The translations under genes and the position numbers were made by a program. The notes beneath the pieces are model-generated. The model saw only the letters and a list, made by a program, of their open reading frames with translations. It searched no databases and had not been told where the DNA came from. A DNA stretch of 43,763 nt from a virus: IMG/VR virus record IMGVR_UViG_3300009155_003916, positions 1 to 43,763 of that record; one strand, written 5' to 3'. Of this stretch, positions 1-11,179 are shown piece after piece (positions within the stretch are counted from its first letter, which is position 1; every line of letters starts with the position of its first letter).

Positions 1-3000
1 AAACAAAAATACTGATTTTTAAAATTTGTTGCTATATTTCCACCATATTTTTTATCGAGAGTAACACCCGCAAAATTATAATCATACCCTGCGAATTTAT
101 CACTACTTGAACTTGACATGTATAACGTACAGAAAGTTAAAAGTCTGTTCGCCTCAACAGGTGTTGATTGTGAAATATACGTAGCGGCTTTCTTAAAACT
201 TAATTCACTTACTAAGGCATCAGATGGTTGGTAAGATGTGTAAGTAGGATCTAATTTATTAACACATGACGCATTTGATCCCAAAGTGAACGATGTTTTG
301 TTATTAACATTACTTGCTACGTTTGTGATATTAACCGTTGTTGGTGTTTGATTATTTTCATCTTCTCTTTTTTTCTTGATTTTAGAAAATAATCCACTTA
401 ACACTACTTGATTTATAGACGTTATTTGTTTATCCAATTGTGGCATTGAGTATATTGGTATCCTAACCCCCTTAATTTGTGTTGTAAACATTCCTGGTGA
501 TATTTGATGTGTTACAGATTGGATATGATAGGGACCATTAAACATTGGAACATTCTTTAAATTAAAGTACATCGTAGGTTGTATCATCACATTACCCAAT
601 GAAGTAACTTCAACTTCATATGATCTATTTTTATATAAATTATATAAAGATAAACTTTGAGCTATTCCGCGTTTACCTCCCGCAGCACTCGCAACATCCG
701 AAATTACTTTATTTGCTTCAGTCGTTGCAAGAGAATTAGTTTGTGTTAGATTTATGTTATAAAACATACCTTGTGATATAGTTCCAAAATCAACATTAAA
801 ACCAACCACTTTATTTGATAGGTGATAGTCATTTTTATTTACAGGTGTTTGAAACAATAAAGCATTTTCAGATGTTCTTGTGATATCAAAACTATCATTC
901 CCAAAACGATAATCATCTGATCGTCTTACATCCAAATGTTCAGAAACTTTACCACCATAGATACATACAATTTTTGATCTTGCTTCCCTGTAATCAACAT
1001 TTAAGTGTGTACCAAATAATGTTTGAGCTAAATCCTGACTATTTTCGGGATTTGGTCTTCCATCAGCATCAATCAATTCCTTACTCCAAAAATTCATGTA
1101 AGCACCCATAGGCATCATCATGAATTTATTATCACTCAAAATTTTACTGAAAAAATCTAAAACCCTCATATTGAGAGGATTATTATTTAGTAGTGTTTTG
1201 AAACTGAAAATATCAATCAATGCTGATTTTCCAATGTCTCTATTAGCTCTATCTAAGAACACAACATCCTGAAATAAAGTTCTACCTTTATAATCATTAC
1301 CTGCAATCCATTTATTATCTAAAGTTTTTAACGTGTCCCACATCTCATATTTGGGAACATTCCCATCAATAATACTATTAATCTTTTGTGAAGAATTAAC
1401 CGTAACAACCGGAAGTTGTTTACCTAATTGATTGAATAATATTGTAAAAATATTTGTTTGTAGTTCGGTTGCCGAATTAACATAATTATCAATTAATGTT
1501 GTGAAACTATCTTTATTTAACACCCCATTCGCCAAATATTTTTGTGTTGCATAAATCTTTATTAAAGGTGAACAAGTTATAACATTACTCTCAGTAAATT
1601 CAATATTATTATCCACAAAAAAATCGGTAATATACGAACCATTATCAGAATAATAAAACCCATAAGGTGTTGTCGCACCTGATGAATACAACCCAACGTA
1701 TGTTTTTAACGTTTTCCAAGCTAACGAATTAGCAGTTTCAGATTGTTCTAACGTTATTGTACCTCCACTTGTTGGTAATGATCCTACAACATAAGGATTA
1801 AATACAATTGGATCAGTTATTTTACTTGTTTGAAATGACCCATATAATCTACGATTGAAGTTTGAGGGATTTCCATTTACAAACAATATTGTTTGATCCA
1901 TAAATAACCTACAATTATTCGATAACTTATCTTGTTGTGAGTTAGCAACCTTAGATATAAATTCATCGTTAGATATAGCACCATTAAATCGATCAATAAA
2001 CATAATATCACTTATCAATGCTTGGAAATTTCCAAAAGTAATGTCACTAATGTACGGATTTTGGAAGTTATTCTTTGATCTACAAAAATCTAAAAACATC
2101 GTTTCAAACTCATCCAACACTTCCTTAGAAAAGGTTGCAAATATTTCATCAATTCTTGTATATTCAAAATCAGTTTCAAATGAAAATGCGTTTTGTTTAT
2201 TCACATCACTCCTAACTTTTTTGATGTACTCATAATAATCAGGTTTAGTAAATGCTGCACTTGAAAAATATCCAAAAGGTCCTGATCCCCAAATAAAATT
2301 AGTGGTTGCGTTATAAATGGATGGGTTATTCTCTACCTGATTATATTGATTTAAATTACTATAACTATTCAAATTATTTTCAGTAAATAGAAAACTAGAA
2401 ACCTCATTAACTGGTGGTCCAAAACTAGGATATACTAAAATACTTTGTTGGTATTTTTTAGGGAACGAAGTGTTATTATTAATATCGAAAGATATTGCAT
2501 ATGGTTTATAATTTAAGAATTTTAAACCACCATCATTGTAAGGTTGATTTACATTATTATCAACATTATTTCTTATCTCTAATTGATTACCACAAGTTGT
2601 TCCAACATAATCAGAATCAGTATAACCTGTTAGTAAATCAAAACCTGTTGTAAAATATGTAAAATCATTAATTAATTTGGGGTAAAAACCTGTACTAATA
2701 TTAGTCAGTGTTACCACATTTGTTGTTGTATCCTGTAAAGTAATAGTACTCGCACTTCTAGACCCATTCACAAAAACATTTGTATTGTAAGATCTGGTTG
2801 TGGATGAGGTTGTTGGGTCATAATTTGATGAAAAATCAAAATTTCTCCAAACACCATCTAAAATATCTATACCATCATTTACTTGTTTTTTATACCTATA
2901 CCATATAGAACCATATTTAATAATCCAAGAATATGGTAATGATTGTATTGAACCATATTTATTTAGTACGGATGATATGTATTCACCATACGTACCTCCA

Positions 3001-6000
3001 CTAACAAACTTTTCTCTTAAAGTTGCTAATGGTAATGAATTTAAAAACAAGTAAGCCGCTTGGATATATGGATATGTTTCGTCATTTCTATCACTTTGTA
3101 CCCCTGATAAGATAGCATTTGTAAAAAACGGAGTGTTTAACATTGAGATTACTTTTTCACCCCAAACCCCTTCAGTTGCTAATCTATCACCAAATAATTT
3201 GGTTGTATATATTTGTGATGGAGTTAAAGACCCATTACTATCATATTGAATTGGTTTAAATGACGTATAATCCAAAATAGTAAATGGTTTTGGTGCTCGT
3301 TTGGGATCCGCTGTAGTAAAATTAGTTATGTAATTAATTCTATCATTAAACACTAATGTTTGTGTTGTTTTATTAAATCTAAGACCATCGGATAAACCAT
3401 TTTGTAATGAATTTTGGTTAAAAGTTTCTGAAACAAATGGATATAAATCAGTAAATCCTAATCCTGTTTCAACTTTTAATAAGTCAGAAACTCTCTTTTT
3501 AGATGCCGAACTAATATTTGGTAACACCGTTTCAGTTAAGGTAGTATTACCTGAAAGTATCTGAAATGGTTTATCAGTTTTACCCACCAAATATTTGTTA
3601 GTATAATAACCACGAATAAACTGATTCCAAGAAACACCCTTACCTTCATTTGATATGTGTCTCATCAAATCAGTAATATTACCAGGTTGTAATGAAAAGT
3701 CTTTTAATATCTTAATTAATTCAGGGTTACTATTATTCAAGGCTTTTAAAATACTTTCAGTTTCAAAATCAGCAATTGTTTTATAAACCTCTTTTTTATT
3801 TGAAATGTCCGTATTTAATTTATCGTAAAAAGACGCGGAATAGACCCTTTCATATATCTCATATATAAATAACACAATCTCAGTTATCGTATATGTTCTA
3901 TTTGTTGTAGGGTAGTCAAATGCGTTTAACGTTACTCTATTTATCGTTTTTTCTTCGTTTGTTGAACTTGTTGGGTTTTGTAAAATTTCAAGATCTCTTA
4001 CAGATAACCCTTTCATATATTCCTCAACGAACTCAACTTCAGGCCAAATATCATACCTATATGCTTGAGTTTGATTTATCACTGATGGGTCACCCGGGTA
4101 TCTCAATTCAAATTTACCACCATCATTTGTGTTCTGTGTTTCAACAAAATATTGTGGCCAAGGATAAACTGGAATGTTTCCTGCCGTGGTTATGTCAATA
4201 TTATTTTTATTTTCATTATTTAATATTGCCGCTTTTCGAGTTGGGTCAAATCTAACGTCCCAAGCCTTACTATGTACATCATCTAATAACCTCAAAAACG
4301 CCTCCAAAGATGCAAAAACAACCGCACACACATTTCTAATTGTTGGTTTAAACCCTAAACCATTATTACCTTCAAGTTTTTTTTGTAATTCAGAAGTTAA
4401 AGTATCCTCGATTTGTGTTCTAATTTTTGTGGCATTAGTATCTAGTTTTTGAATTAGGTCAACAAACGTTCCCTCACCTTCAAAATATACTACTTTTTGT
4501 GGTAACTTCACAGGACCCGCTTCAGACTCAGCACTATTGTCAGGTTGATTATTAACTATACCATTAATTTTTATACTAGTGTTTGAGAATTTCAGTTTAT
4601 TAATCTCAATTCTGAAATTTTCAGTCTCGGCACTTGTTGGTTCTCTTTTTAATCTATCAAATAATGTCTTTTGTTCGTCTATAGTTCCTAAGTCACGAAT
4701 AATTGTTTCAACCTTAATATCGTTATTAAGACCTGTCACTAATTTTTTAAGGTTGTTTATAACCGCAGATCCCCCATTTCCCAAAGTTTTATTATCTGAT
4801 AAAATTTTGTTATATTCCTTAACAATTTTATCTAATAAAACCTCAGCGTCTTTCATATTTTGTTGTGATTGACGAACATTTTCCCTATATAAATAAAACT
4901 TTTTACCAGTATTATCATAATAATACAATGATGTATCAACGAATTTTGTAGACCAAGAACTTAAGTCAGTTGAATAAACAGAATTTTGATAACTTATTAA
5001 GTTTTTCTTATACGAATCAACATCTGATAATGAAGAGAAGTCTTGTTTTCCAAATGTTGCCAATAAATTTTCTTCAAGTTTTTCTAACTTAATTTGTAAT
5101 TGATTTAGTGTCATCTCAGGAAAATTTTCATCAACCAATCTCTGTGATTTATAATCCTGATAAACTTCTTTTAATTTTTGTAAACCTTTTGATGTTACAA
5201 CCTGATTAACATTAGTATTGGTATTTCCATTTGTAACCAAAGCAGCGTTTTGTGCTTGAGTGTTAGATGGTGGTGATATGTTATATGTTGTATTATACAT
5301 ATGTGGTAATGCAAACAAATAAGCCACTGATGTTTCAGCAAGAACTGAATATTTGTATGCAAAAAATTTCAAATTAACTGTATAATCACCTGTTGATCCC
5401 TGAAATGAAGCTTCAAAGTTTTGTAAAATTAATTCATATCTAATTGCCTTACCATAGTACCCTTTCATTGTTAGATAAAATGTGGGATATGGTAAGTTAA
5501 AAAACGCCGCGTATGGTGAGTTGTCACCTTTTTCAAAAAGTGCTCGTCCTTGAACATCAATTAGTCTAACATTTACAACCGGTGTAAAACTTCTATCGTT
5601 TGATACCGTTATTGCTTCAATACCCAATAGTTCTGTATCTTGGATATTACCTGTTGTCTGATATCTTTCAATAGTATTGTTACCTTGTGCGTCTTGGAAA
5701 ACTCGTCCTTTCTGAAAATTTTGATTAATCCCTTGACCTTTTAAACTATTCTTACCTGTAAGCTCATCAGTATATTCATTACTAAAATACCCTTTACCAC
5801 CAGGATTTAAGAAGTTTATTTGAGCAATTTTTACATTACGTATTGAGTCGTCAAGGGTAGACCCTTGAACAAGTTTTGTTCCTGGAATAACACGCGCTTC
5901 CAAATTGGCATACATAACAAGTTCTTCATGTTGTACCAATCTCTCATCATAACTATTTCCATTAGTTCCAACTGTTTTATTAGGATCTATGATTACAATA

Positions 6001-6041
6001 TTGTCGTAATCAAAATCAACGAGTATTTTTTTATCTGCCAT
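1..6041 (-). CDS. Giant baseplate hub-like tail protein (partial, C-terminus beyond window)
   Basis: One uninterrupted frame of 2013 codons runs from ATG at 6041 (MADKKILVDFDYD) off the left edge, so the stop is not seen. Around residues 150-250 it has a beta-rich segment with GRALFEKGDNSPYAAFF followed by LPYPTFYLTMKGYYGKAIRY. I associate that pattern with the barrel domains of gp27/VgrG-type hubs. Near residues 1830-1870 comes NVPMFNGPYHIQSVTHQISP then GMFTTQIKGVRIP, which resembles the end of gpD/gp27-like hub domains. The last visible part (DYNFAGVTLDKKYGG) could begin a muramidase-like domain, but this is weak. The start overlaps the LysM-like gene by 11 nt. It is much longer than T4 gp27 (391 aa), suggesting a fusion or expansion of hub and wedge functions. 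It is the last visible gene of the tail operon. Confidence 0.6.
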   Translation of the reverse strand, partial: MADKKILVDFDYDNIVIIDPNKTVGTNGNSYDERLVQHEELVMYANLEARVIPGTKLVQGSTLDDSIRNVKIAQINFLNPGGKGYFSNEYTDELTGKNSLKGQGINQNFQKGRVFQDAQGNNTIERYQTTGNIQDTELLGIEAITVSNDRSFTPVVNVRLIDVQGRALFEKGDNSPYAAFFNLPYPTFYLTMKGYYGKAIRYELILQNFEASFQGSTGDYTVNLKFFAYKYSVLAETSVAYLFALPHMYNTTYNISPPSNTQAQNAALVTNGNTNTNVNQVVTSKGLQKLKEVYQDYKSQRLVDENFPEMTLNQLQIKLEKLEENLLATFGKQDFSSLSDVDSYKKNLISYQNSVYSTDLSSWSTKFVDTSLYYYDNTGKKFYLYRENVRQSQQNMKDAEVLLDKIVKEYNKILSDNKTLGNGGSAVINNLKKLVTGLNNDIKVETIIRDLGTIDEQKTLFDRLKREPTSAETENFRIEINKLKFSNTSIKINGIVNNQPDNSAESEAGPVKLPQKVVYFEGEGTFVDLIQKLDTNATKIRTQIEDTLTSELQKKLEGNNGLGFKPTIRNVCAVVFASLEAFLRLLDDVHSKAWDVRFDPTRKAAILNNENKNNIDITTAGNIPVYPWPQYFVETQNTNDGGKFELRYPGDPSVINQTQAYRYDIWPEVEFVEEYMKGLSVRDLEILQNPTSSTNEEKTINRVTLNAFDYPTTNRTYTITEIVLFIYEIYERVYSASFYDKLNTDISNKKEVYKTIADFETESILKALNNSNPELIKILKDFSLQPGNITDLMRHISNEGKGVSWNQFIRGYYTNKYLVGKTDKPFQILSGNTTLTETVLPNISSASKKRVSDLLKVETGLGFTDLYPFVSETFNQNSLQNGLSDGLRFNKTTQTLVFNDRINYITNFTTADPKRAPKPFTILDYTSFKPIQYDSNGSLTPSQIYTTKLFGDRLATEGVWGEKVISMLNTPFFTNAILSGVQSDRNDETYPYIQAAYLFLNSLPLATLREKFVSGGTYGEYISSVLNKYGSIQSLPYSWIIKYGSIWYRYKKQVNDGIDILDGVWRNFDFSSNYDPTTSSTTRSYNTNVFVNGSRSASTITLQDTTTNVVTLTNISTGFYPKLINDFTYFTTGFDLLTGYTDSDYVGTTCGNQLEIRNNVDNNVNQPYNDGGLKFLNYKPYAISFDINNNTSFPKKYQQSILVYPSFGPPVNEVSSFLFTENNLNSYSNLNQYNQVENNPSIYNATTNFIWGSGPFGYFSSAAFTKPDYYEYIKKVRSDVNKQNAFSFETDFEYTRIDEIFATFSKEVLDEFETMFLDFCRSKNNFQNPYISDITFGNFQALISDIMFIDRFNGAISNDEFISKVANSQQDKLSNNCRLFMDQTILFVNGNPSNFNRRLYGSFQTSKITDPIVFNPYVVGSLPTSGGTITLEQSETANSLAWKTLKTYVGLYSSGATTPYGFYYSDNGSYITDFFVDNNIEFTESNVITCSPLIKIYATQKYLANGVLNKDSFTTLIDNYVNSATELQTNIFTILFNQLGKQLPVVTVNSSQKINSIIDGNVPKYEMWDTLKTLDNKWIAGNDYKGRTLFQDVVFLDRANRDIGKSALIDIFSFKTLLNNNPLNMRVLDFFSKILSDNKFMMMPMGAYMNFWSKELIDADGRPNPENSQDLAQTLFGTHLNVDYREARSKIVCIYGGKVSEHLDVRRSDDYRFGNDSFDITRTSENALLFQTPVNKNDYHLSNKVVGFNVDFGTISQGMFYNINLTQTNSLATTEANKVISDVASAAGGKRGIAQSLSLYNLYKNRSYEVEVTSLGNVMIQPTMYFNLKNVPMFNGPYHIQSVTHQISPGMFTTQIKGVRIPIYSMPQLDKQITSINQVVLSGLFSKIKKKREDENNQTPTTVNITNVASNVNNKTSFTLGSNASCVNKLDPTYTSYQPSDALVSELSFKKAATYISQSTPVEANRLLTFCTLYMSSSSSDKFAGYDYNFAGVTLDKKYGGNIATNFKNQYFC

Positions 6042-6354
6042 AATAGAAGAAATAATTATTCAAAGCGGCATTATAATCTTGTAATGTTGCAACTAATGGG
6101 AATGGAACGTTTATTGTTGTTCCATCAGGTATTGACCATTCTAAACCACCAAATTGTGGATTAGATTGTAATATTAACCAACCAAAAAAAGGTGTACCAT
6201 AATATTCTTGCGAAATCTTATCCATTCTACTTCTACCAACACGATATATATACCTTTGATCTGAGTTTTTTGGTCTCAAAGGAACAAATGGTACAATAGT
6301 TTGACCACCATTTACCTCAAAATCCACATATCTATTATAATACTGATAACTCAT
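6031..6354 (-). CDS. LysM-like baseplate wedge protein (T4 gp53 / tail protein X type)
   Basis: The product is 107 aa. Residues about 35-85 (IYRVGRSRMDKISQEYYGTP, then a WLILQSNPQF segment and IPDGTTINVP) form a LysM-like module: a short strand, a helix ending in YGTP, a W-x-x-L helix, and a final IPxGxxxxVP strand. This layout is typical of P2 gpX and of the C-terminal part of T4 gp53, small proteins of the baseplate wedge or hub. The ATG overlaps the stop of the 1604-aa baseplate gene by 4 nt (ATGA), and its own end overlaps the hub-like gene by 11 nt, so the three are probably translated as a coupled series. The family is well supported; the exact T4 counterpart is not certain. Confidence 0.7.
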   Translation of the reverse strand: MSYQYYNRYVDFEVNGGQTIVPFVPLRPKNSDQRYIYRVGRSRMDKISQEYYGTPFFGWLILQSNPQFGGLEWSIPDGTTINVPFPLVATLQDYNAALNNYFFYYGR

Positions 6355-9300
6355 AATTTAAACTTCTTTTTGAAATTGTAAGGATTATCAACATCGGAAT
6401 CATTGTTTGGATTTAACAACTTAACCAATCTTGTTTTATCGTCGTTAGTTGGTGTAAATTCAGTCGTATATGAACACGTTCTATCTAACCCAACATTAAT
6501 ACCAACAACATTAAGTATGTCTTTATTTATAGTATCTTTATTATCATTAACAATACTTAATTCAGTATTATAAGCGGTTTCAAATGTCGATTTAACATTT
6601 CCAAATTCATCATTTATTATCGTTAAAGAAATTGTATCAGTTATACCTTCAGTAAGTTTGGTAATAAAATTGTTATAATCATTAATATAAACATCACTCA
6701 TTAACATATATTCTAACTTAGATTCCGTTGTTGTAAACCCATATTTACTAACCGGAAATATTTCTGTCTGATATTTAAAACTTTGTGATACATATGGTGG
6801 GAAATCCCCATCAGTTAGTTTATCAATAAATTGATTATTGTAAGTACCAATTGTTGTCATATCAGTGGTAATACCCGAAATAGTAGTACCTCCAGTAATT
6901 TTATAAACTAAAGGTTCACCTTTCACTAAATAACCATCTCTCTGAGTTAAAATATAATTAAGTTTATCAATCGTGAAAATAAAATCTTGTTCTAAAGTAT
7001 TCAATGATTGTATTGATGTTGATAGTTTTGTTAAAAATGTTGTTGAGTATCCACTAACATAGTTACTATAATTTCTTTTCAAATCTCTAACCACACTATT
7101 CTTAACATTCCTATTTTGTTCTAAAAATGTTATTTGTGATAAAGACCCATTACTAATTTTATTCTGTAATTGAGAAAAGAAATATGTAAATCTGTTTTGA
7201 ACATTAACCGGTGAACCGAATAAACTTACATCTTGTGGTGTAATATACTGATTAAATTTACCAGTGTTATATTTTAAAACATTAGTGACATTCTGTAATA
7301 CCCCATAATTATAATTTTTGAGAGTATCGTTCAGGAAATTGTACACACCATTAAAATAATTCTTACTTTGTGTGACAAATCCGTCAAATACTTTAGTGTA
7401 CGATATATTACCATACACAACACTTGAGGTACCTGATGTAGCGGCTGATGTTGTTGTGCTCTTAATTTCACCAATAGTTGCACCACCAAGTGATGATGAC
7501 ACTGGTGTTGCTTGTGATACTGACGTTGTTGTTTCGGTTTCAGTTAAACCTAACGCACTAATAAATTTTTGATTAAATTGTTCCCTATCTTCGGTACTTT
7601 CAGCTCTTTCGTCATACATTTCTGTGTTAGCATAATAATTAAACGATAAAGCATTTTGTAATTTTTCAATAGGTTCTTTAAGACCTGAACCACCTATAAA
7701 GTTGAATGATAATGTAACATCACAAATCATAGGCTGCATACCAATACCTTCAGGATTTAAATCAAAGTTTTCATATTTAAAACTTAGACTAGTTGGTATG
7801 ATTTTAGTATTATAAAAATCACCAATTCTCAATACTAGTACTGGTGGTGCACCAAATGATGTGTTAGTTGCAACATCAGTTACAGGTTTTCCATCTAATC
7901 CAATTGTTGGGATGGTATCACCAGGTCTAGTACATTGTTGTAAAAATGTTAGTCGTGAATTTAATCCTTCAGGTGTCATAGAATGAAATGTAGGATTAAA
8001 ATACTTAATCTTATCTTTTATAGAATCAAACACAACAGGATCAGTACTTTTAAGAATGTCAAAATAATTACATTCTGATAATAAAGACCTAATAATTCTT
8101 TTACTAACATCATTTTTAATTTTTTGTTGTATAGTTGTAGTGGTTACAGGTTTTGGGGCTTCTTTGGGTTGTTGTCCTGTAGTTTGTTCTTGTTTTGGTG
8201 GCACCGCACTTATTTCAGGTGGTGGTGGTGCTTGTGGTATATCACCAGGAACGTAAGTAATATCTTTAATTGCTACTCTTCTACAAGCTGAAGCCTGAAC
8301 TGAAAATATTTTATTGTAAGGAATATTCTTAGTATCAAGATCGGTACAACTATATGGTTGAGATTTTGTATTCTTATTGTAAGAATACAAAATCGCATTT
8401 GATTCTTCTTCACCTCTAGCAATACCTGAATCTAATTTTAATTTACCTGATTGGATATATGAACCTAATTTATTTTCAAAATAATCTTTAACACTATCAA
8501 TTCTTCTTTTAGATAAATCTACGTTATAACTTCTTGTTGCTGGTGCCGATGCCGAACCTATCAAACTTATTGTTATACTTTTAGCGGTTCCATCATCTAA
8601 TACTTTCTTTATCTCAGGTATTAATTTATCACCAACTGTTGAAAAATTATCAATAACAATATCATCAAAGAAATTTTGCATTTCAGTTTGAAAATTATTT
8701 CGTGAAGCAACCTCAATAAATGTGTTTTCTTTACTTATCAAAAATTGATACTCTGTATCATAAGCACTTGTTGTCTGAGTTAATCTTGTATTAGGATCAG
8801 GATAGTCGTTATAAAAATAAAACCCCAAATTTTTATATTTATTCCAATTTAATTCGGAAGGTTTTGTTTGTTGTGGAATTATAGGTGATGGTTGTGATTG
8901 ATTAATAGGTTGTGCAAATTCTTGTGATGCAGGATTTTGTGGTGTTACTGTATTAACAATTGTTTGAAAATAAACCAAATCAGATGCTGGAATTGTGTTA
9001 TATGTTTGAGCCAAATCATATAAATCATATTCCTTACAACCAGCAAAAAAAGAATCTATTATGTTATCAGCAGTTTCTCTATCAGCGTTTGCCAACACCT
9101 TATTAACAATTAAATTCAAAATAGATGGATGATCCACAACTATTTTGAATGATAATGAACCTGATCTCGATGTGTGTTTGTAAGTATATACAGGTTCAGG
9201 TCGCCCAATAAAAGTATTTTCATTAAATGATGGTCTAGAATCCTCATTGAATGTCAAACCATATGGTGGAAACCACATGACTCTTCCACCATTAGGACCT

Positions 9301-11162
9301 CTTTCACAAGCAGGAAGATCAGAAACTCGAAACCCTTCTTTATTTGAGGTTCTCCATGCTAAGTTTTCAATACTAAACATGTACTTAGTAACGTTCTTCT
9401 CAACCGCAGTTGGGTTTACGTTATTACTTGTCGGTACAATATTTAAATTGTATGTTGATGTAATTACAGAATTAACAAATTGATAGATACTACCTTTTTG
9501 TTTTTGTAAATTTTCATAATTTAGATATGGCTTGTCCTTAGCAAATACTCTACAATACTCTCTACCCGTTTCAGTACCAGAATCATTAGTGTATGATATA
9601 ACTCTTGATCCTTTTGTTAGTTCTTTATATCCATCACTAAATACTTTTGAAACTTGGTCTATCGCATTACCAACGTGGGTTAATCGTAATGCACCATTAG
9701 GTTGTGAATCAACAAGTCTTTGAGTATCATCTAATATACTACCAGGTTTAAACTCGTAATTAGTTGATTTACCCGCATTGAACTTATCACTAATACTATT
9801 GAACGTAGGGTTGTTTGTTGTATAATCACCACCGGGTGCTACATTTTTACCAGCATTCTTACTATATTTTGGTGAAACCCAAGTAAAACCTCCTTGTATT
9901 CCTCCCGCATCTTCATATGATTTACCCGCAAATCCGTTTTGGATTTGAATATTATTCTCATAATTATTACCTAATACTTCAGGACCATATACCGGAGCAT
10001 TGATTTCTCTACCTGTTTCATCTTTAGGAAGTGCCCCAGGTGGTGATGTTAAAGTTCCAGGATCTTGATCCTTAGAACCAACATAAAAATTACCTTTTGT
10101 TAAATTTGATAAATTAAATGAAAATATTCCACTAACTGCATCTTCACTAAACGCAGGTCTAAATTTATTTTGTTCAATGTTTGATTGTAACTGAAATTTC
10201 TGACCAGACCCTGTGTTTTTAAGAAATAAATCAGATGGTGTTCTACCTCTAGACCCTCTTGTTCCGAACGCCCCAGCAACCGCTTGACCAACCACAGTTT
10301 GTTGTGTTCTACCAAGATTATTTTGAGTCATATCTTCATCAAAATAATCACCTGGTATTGGTGATACAGGATAATATGTACCTGCAAGTCTATTAAGTAT
10401 ATCCGCGGCTTTACCTATAAAATTAGATGGTACTGTAATTGTCCAATCCTTAGAAACAATAGGTCTTTTACCTGCCAATACTTGAGCAACCTCAAAAGGA
10501 TCTCTTAATGATTCTAAAAAGGTTAATCTACCAATAGTTTCAGTTCTAATATTTTGATCAACTCTAGCCTTTAGACTAGCCTTTAAAGCTACACCAATAT
10601 CAAATCTTCTTGGTTCAGAGTCTAAAGATAATGTTCCGTCTGAACCCAATGGGTCACTAGACAATAAAACAGCATATGGTGAATACAATGAAGGTCTAAA
10701 ACTTGGTGGTCCCCAATATGGTGCTAAAACACCCTTAGCTCTTTGAACTAAACCGATATTATAAGGTGTTTGAAATCCTCCGGGAGGTCCGTATTGATTA
10801 ATAATTGACGATGCTTTTTGGTAAGATATACTATAATTCTCAATAGCATCTGTATATGGTGGAAATGGTCCATACTCACCTTTATTTGGTCCTGAACTTA
10901 CAACATTATTATAATTGATTGTTTTATTAAAACCACCATTAGGACCAAATTCATTTATTTTATATAAATTATCGGAAAATGGACTATTATCTATCAGAAC
11001 ATCAGGTGAATCAATTACACTAAAATCTTGTAACTCTGTTGGATATGTGACAATATTTGGTGGTGTAAAGATACCAGGTTTTCTGTAAGGTTTAAGATTC
11101 CTTACAATTAAACTTTTTCTAATGATTTCAGTTTCTTTAAACGATAACGGACTAGTTCCCAT
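6351..11162 (-). CDS. Large baseplate/tail protein with OmpA-like domain
   Basis: The product is about 1603 aa from ATG at 11162; a TTG one codon earlier is the only upstream alternative. The N-terminal half is Gly/Pro/Asn-rich. Near residues 625-680 it has a module with VMWFPPYGLTFNED and FIGRPEPVYTYKHTSRSGSL. At about 815-945 lies an OmpA-like domain, recognisable from ISLIGSASAPATRSYNVDLS followed by KRRIDSVKDYF, a fold that usually binds peptidoglycan. A Pro/Gln/Thr-rich linker follows (about 968-1008). Near 1140 comes LNPEGIGMQPMICDVTLSF then LQNALSFNYYANTEMYDERA, a conserved phage baseplate motif. It lies directly after the tape measure, where T4 has gp48 and gp54, so a tube-cap or baseplate role is inferred. 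A peptidoglycan-binding domain in a baseplate protein could help local wall contact during infection. Confidence 0.6.
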   Translation of the reverse strand: MGTSPLSFKETEIIRKSLIVRNLKPYRKPGIFTPPNIVTYPTELQDFSVIDSPDVLIDNSPFSDNLYKINEFGPNGGFNKTINYNNVVSSGPNKGEYGPFPPYTDAIENYSISYQKASSIINQYGPPGGFQTPYNIGLVQRAKGVLAPYWGPPSFRPSLYSPYAVLLSSDPLGSDGTLSLDSEPRRFDIGVALKASLKARVDQNIRTETIGRLTFLESLRDPFEVAQVLAGKRPIVSKDWTITVPSNFIGKAADILNRLAGTYYPVSPIPGDYFDEDMTQNNLGRTQQTVVGQAVAGAFGTRGSRGRTPSDLFLKNTGSGQKFQLQSNIEQNKFRPAFSEDAVSGIFSFNLSNLTKGNFYVGSKDQDPGTLTSPPGALPKDETGREINAPVYGPEVLGNNYENNIQIQNGFAGKSYEDAGGIQGGFTWVSPKYSKNAGKNVAPGGDYTTNNPTFNSISDKFNAGKSTNYEFKPGSILDDTQRLVDSQPNGALRLTHVGNAIDQVSKVFSDGYKELTKGSRVISYTNDSGTETGREYCRVFAKDKPYLNYENLQKQKGSIYQFVNSVITSTYNLNIVPTSNNVNPTAVEKNVTKYMFSIENLAWRTSNKEGFRVSDLPACERGPNGGRVMWFPPYGLTFNEDSRPSFNENTFIGRPEPVYTYKHTSRSGSLSFKIVVDHPSILNLIVNKVLANADRETADNIIDSFFAGCKEYDLYDLAQTYNTIPASDLVYFQTIVNTVTPQNPASQEFAQPINQSQPSPIIPQQTKPSELNWNKYKNLGFYFYNDYPDPNTRLTQTTSAYDTEYQFLISKENTFIEVASRNNFQTEMQNFFDDIVIDNFSTVGDKLIPEIKKVLDDGTAKSITISLIGSASAPATRSYNVDLSKRRIDSVKDYFENKLGSYIQSGKLKLDSGIARGEEESNAILYSYNKNTKSQPYSCTDLDTKNIPYNKIFSVQASACRRVAIKDITYVPGDIPQAPPPPEISAVPPKQEQTTGQQPKEAPKPVTTTTIQQKIKNDVSKRIIRSLLSECNYFDILKSTDPVVFDSIKDKIKYFNPTFHSMTPEGLNSRLTFLQQCTRPGDTIPTIGLDGKPVTDVATNTSFGAPPVLVLRIGDFYNTKIIPTSLSFKYENFDLNPEGIGMQPMICDVTLSFNFIGGSGLKEPIEKLQNALSFNYYANTEMYDERAESTEDREQFNQKFISALGLTETETTTSVSQATPVSSSLGGATIGEIKSTTTSAATSGTSSVVYGNISYTKVFDGFVTQSKNYFNGVYNFLNDTLKNYNYGVLQNVTNVLKYNTGKFNQYITPQDVSLFGSPVNVQNRFTYFFSQLQNKISNGSLSQITFLEQNRNVKNSVVRDLKRNYSNYVSGYSTTFLTKLSTSIQSLNTLEQDFIFTIDKLNYILTQRDGYLVKGEPLVYKITGGTTISGITTDMTTIGTYNNQFIDKLTDGDFPPYVSQSFKYQTEIFPVSKYGFTTTESKLEYMLMSDVYINDYNNFITKLTEGITDTISLTIINDEFGNVKSTFETAYNTELSIVNDNKDTINKDILNVVGINVGLDRTCSYTTEFTPTNDDKTRLVKLLNPNNDSDVDNPYNFKKKFKL

Positions 11163-11179
11163 CAATAATTCATTTTAAT

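Noticed and set aside
2041-5900. Open frames on the plus strand (about 60-110 codons) inside the giant hub-like gene
   Set aside because: They lie antisense to one continuous coding frame of 2013 codons, have no upstream signals and give unlikely hydrophobic or repetitive proteins.
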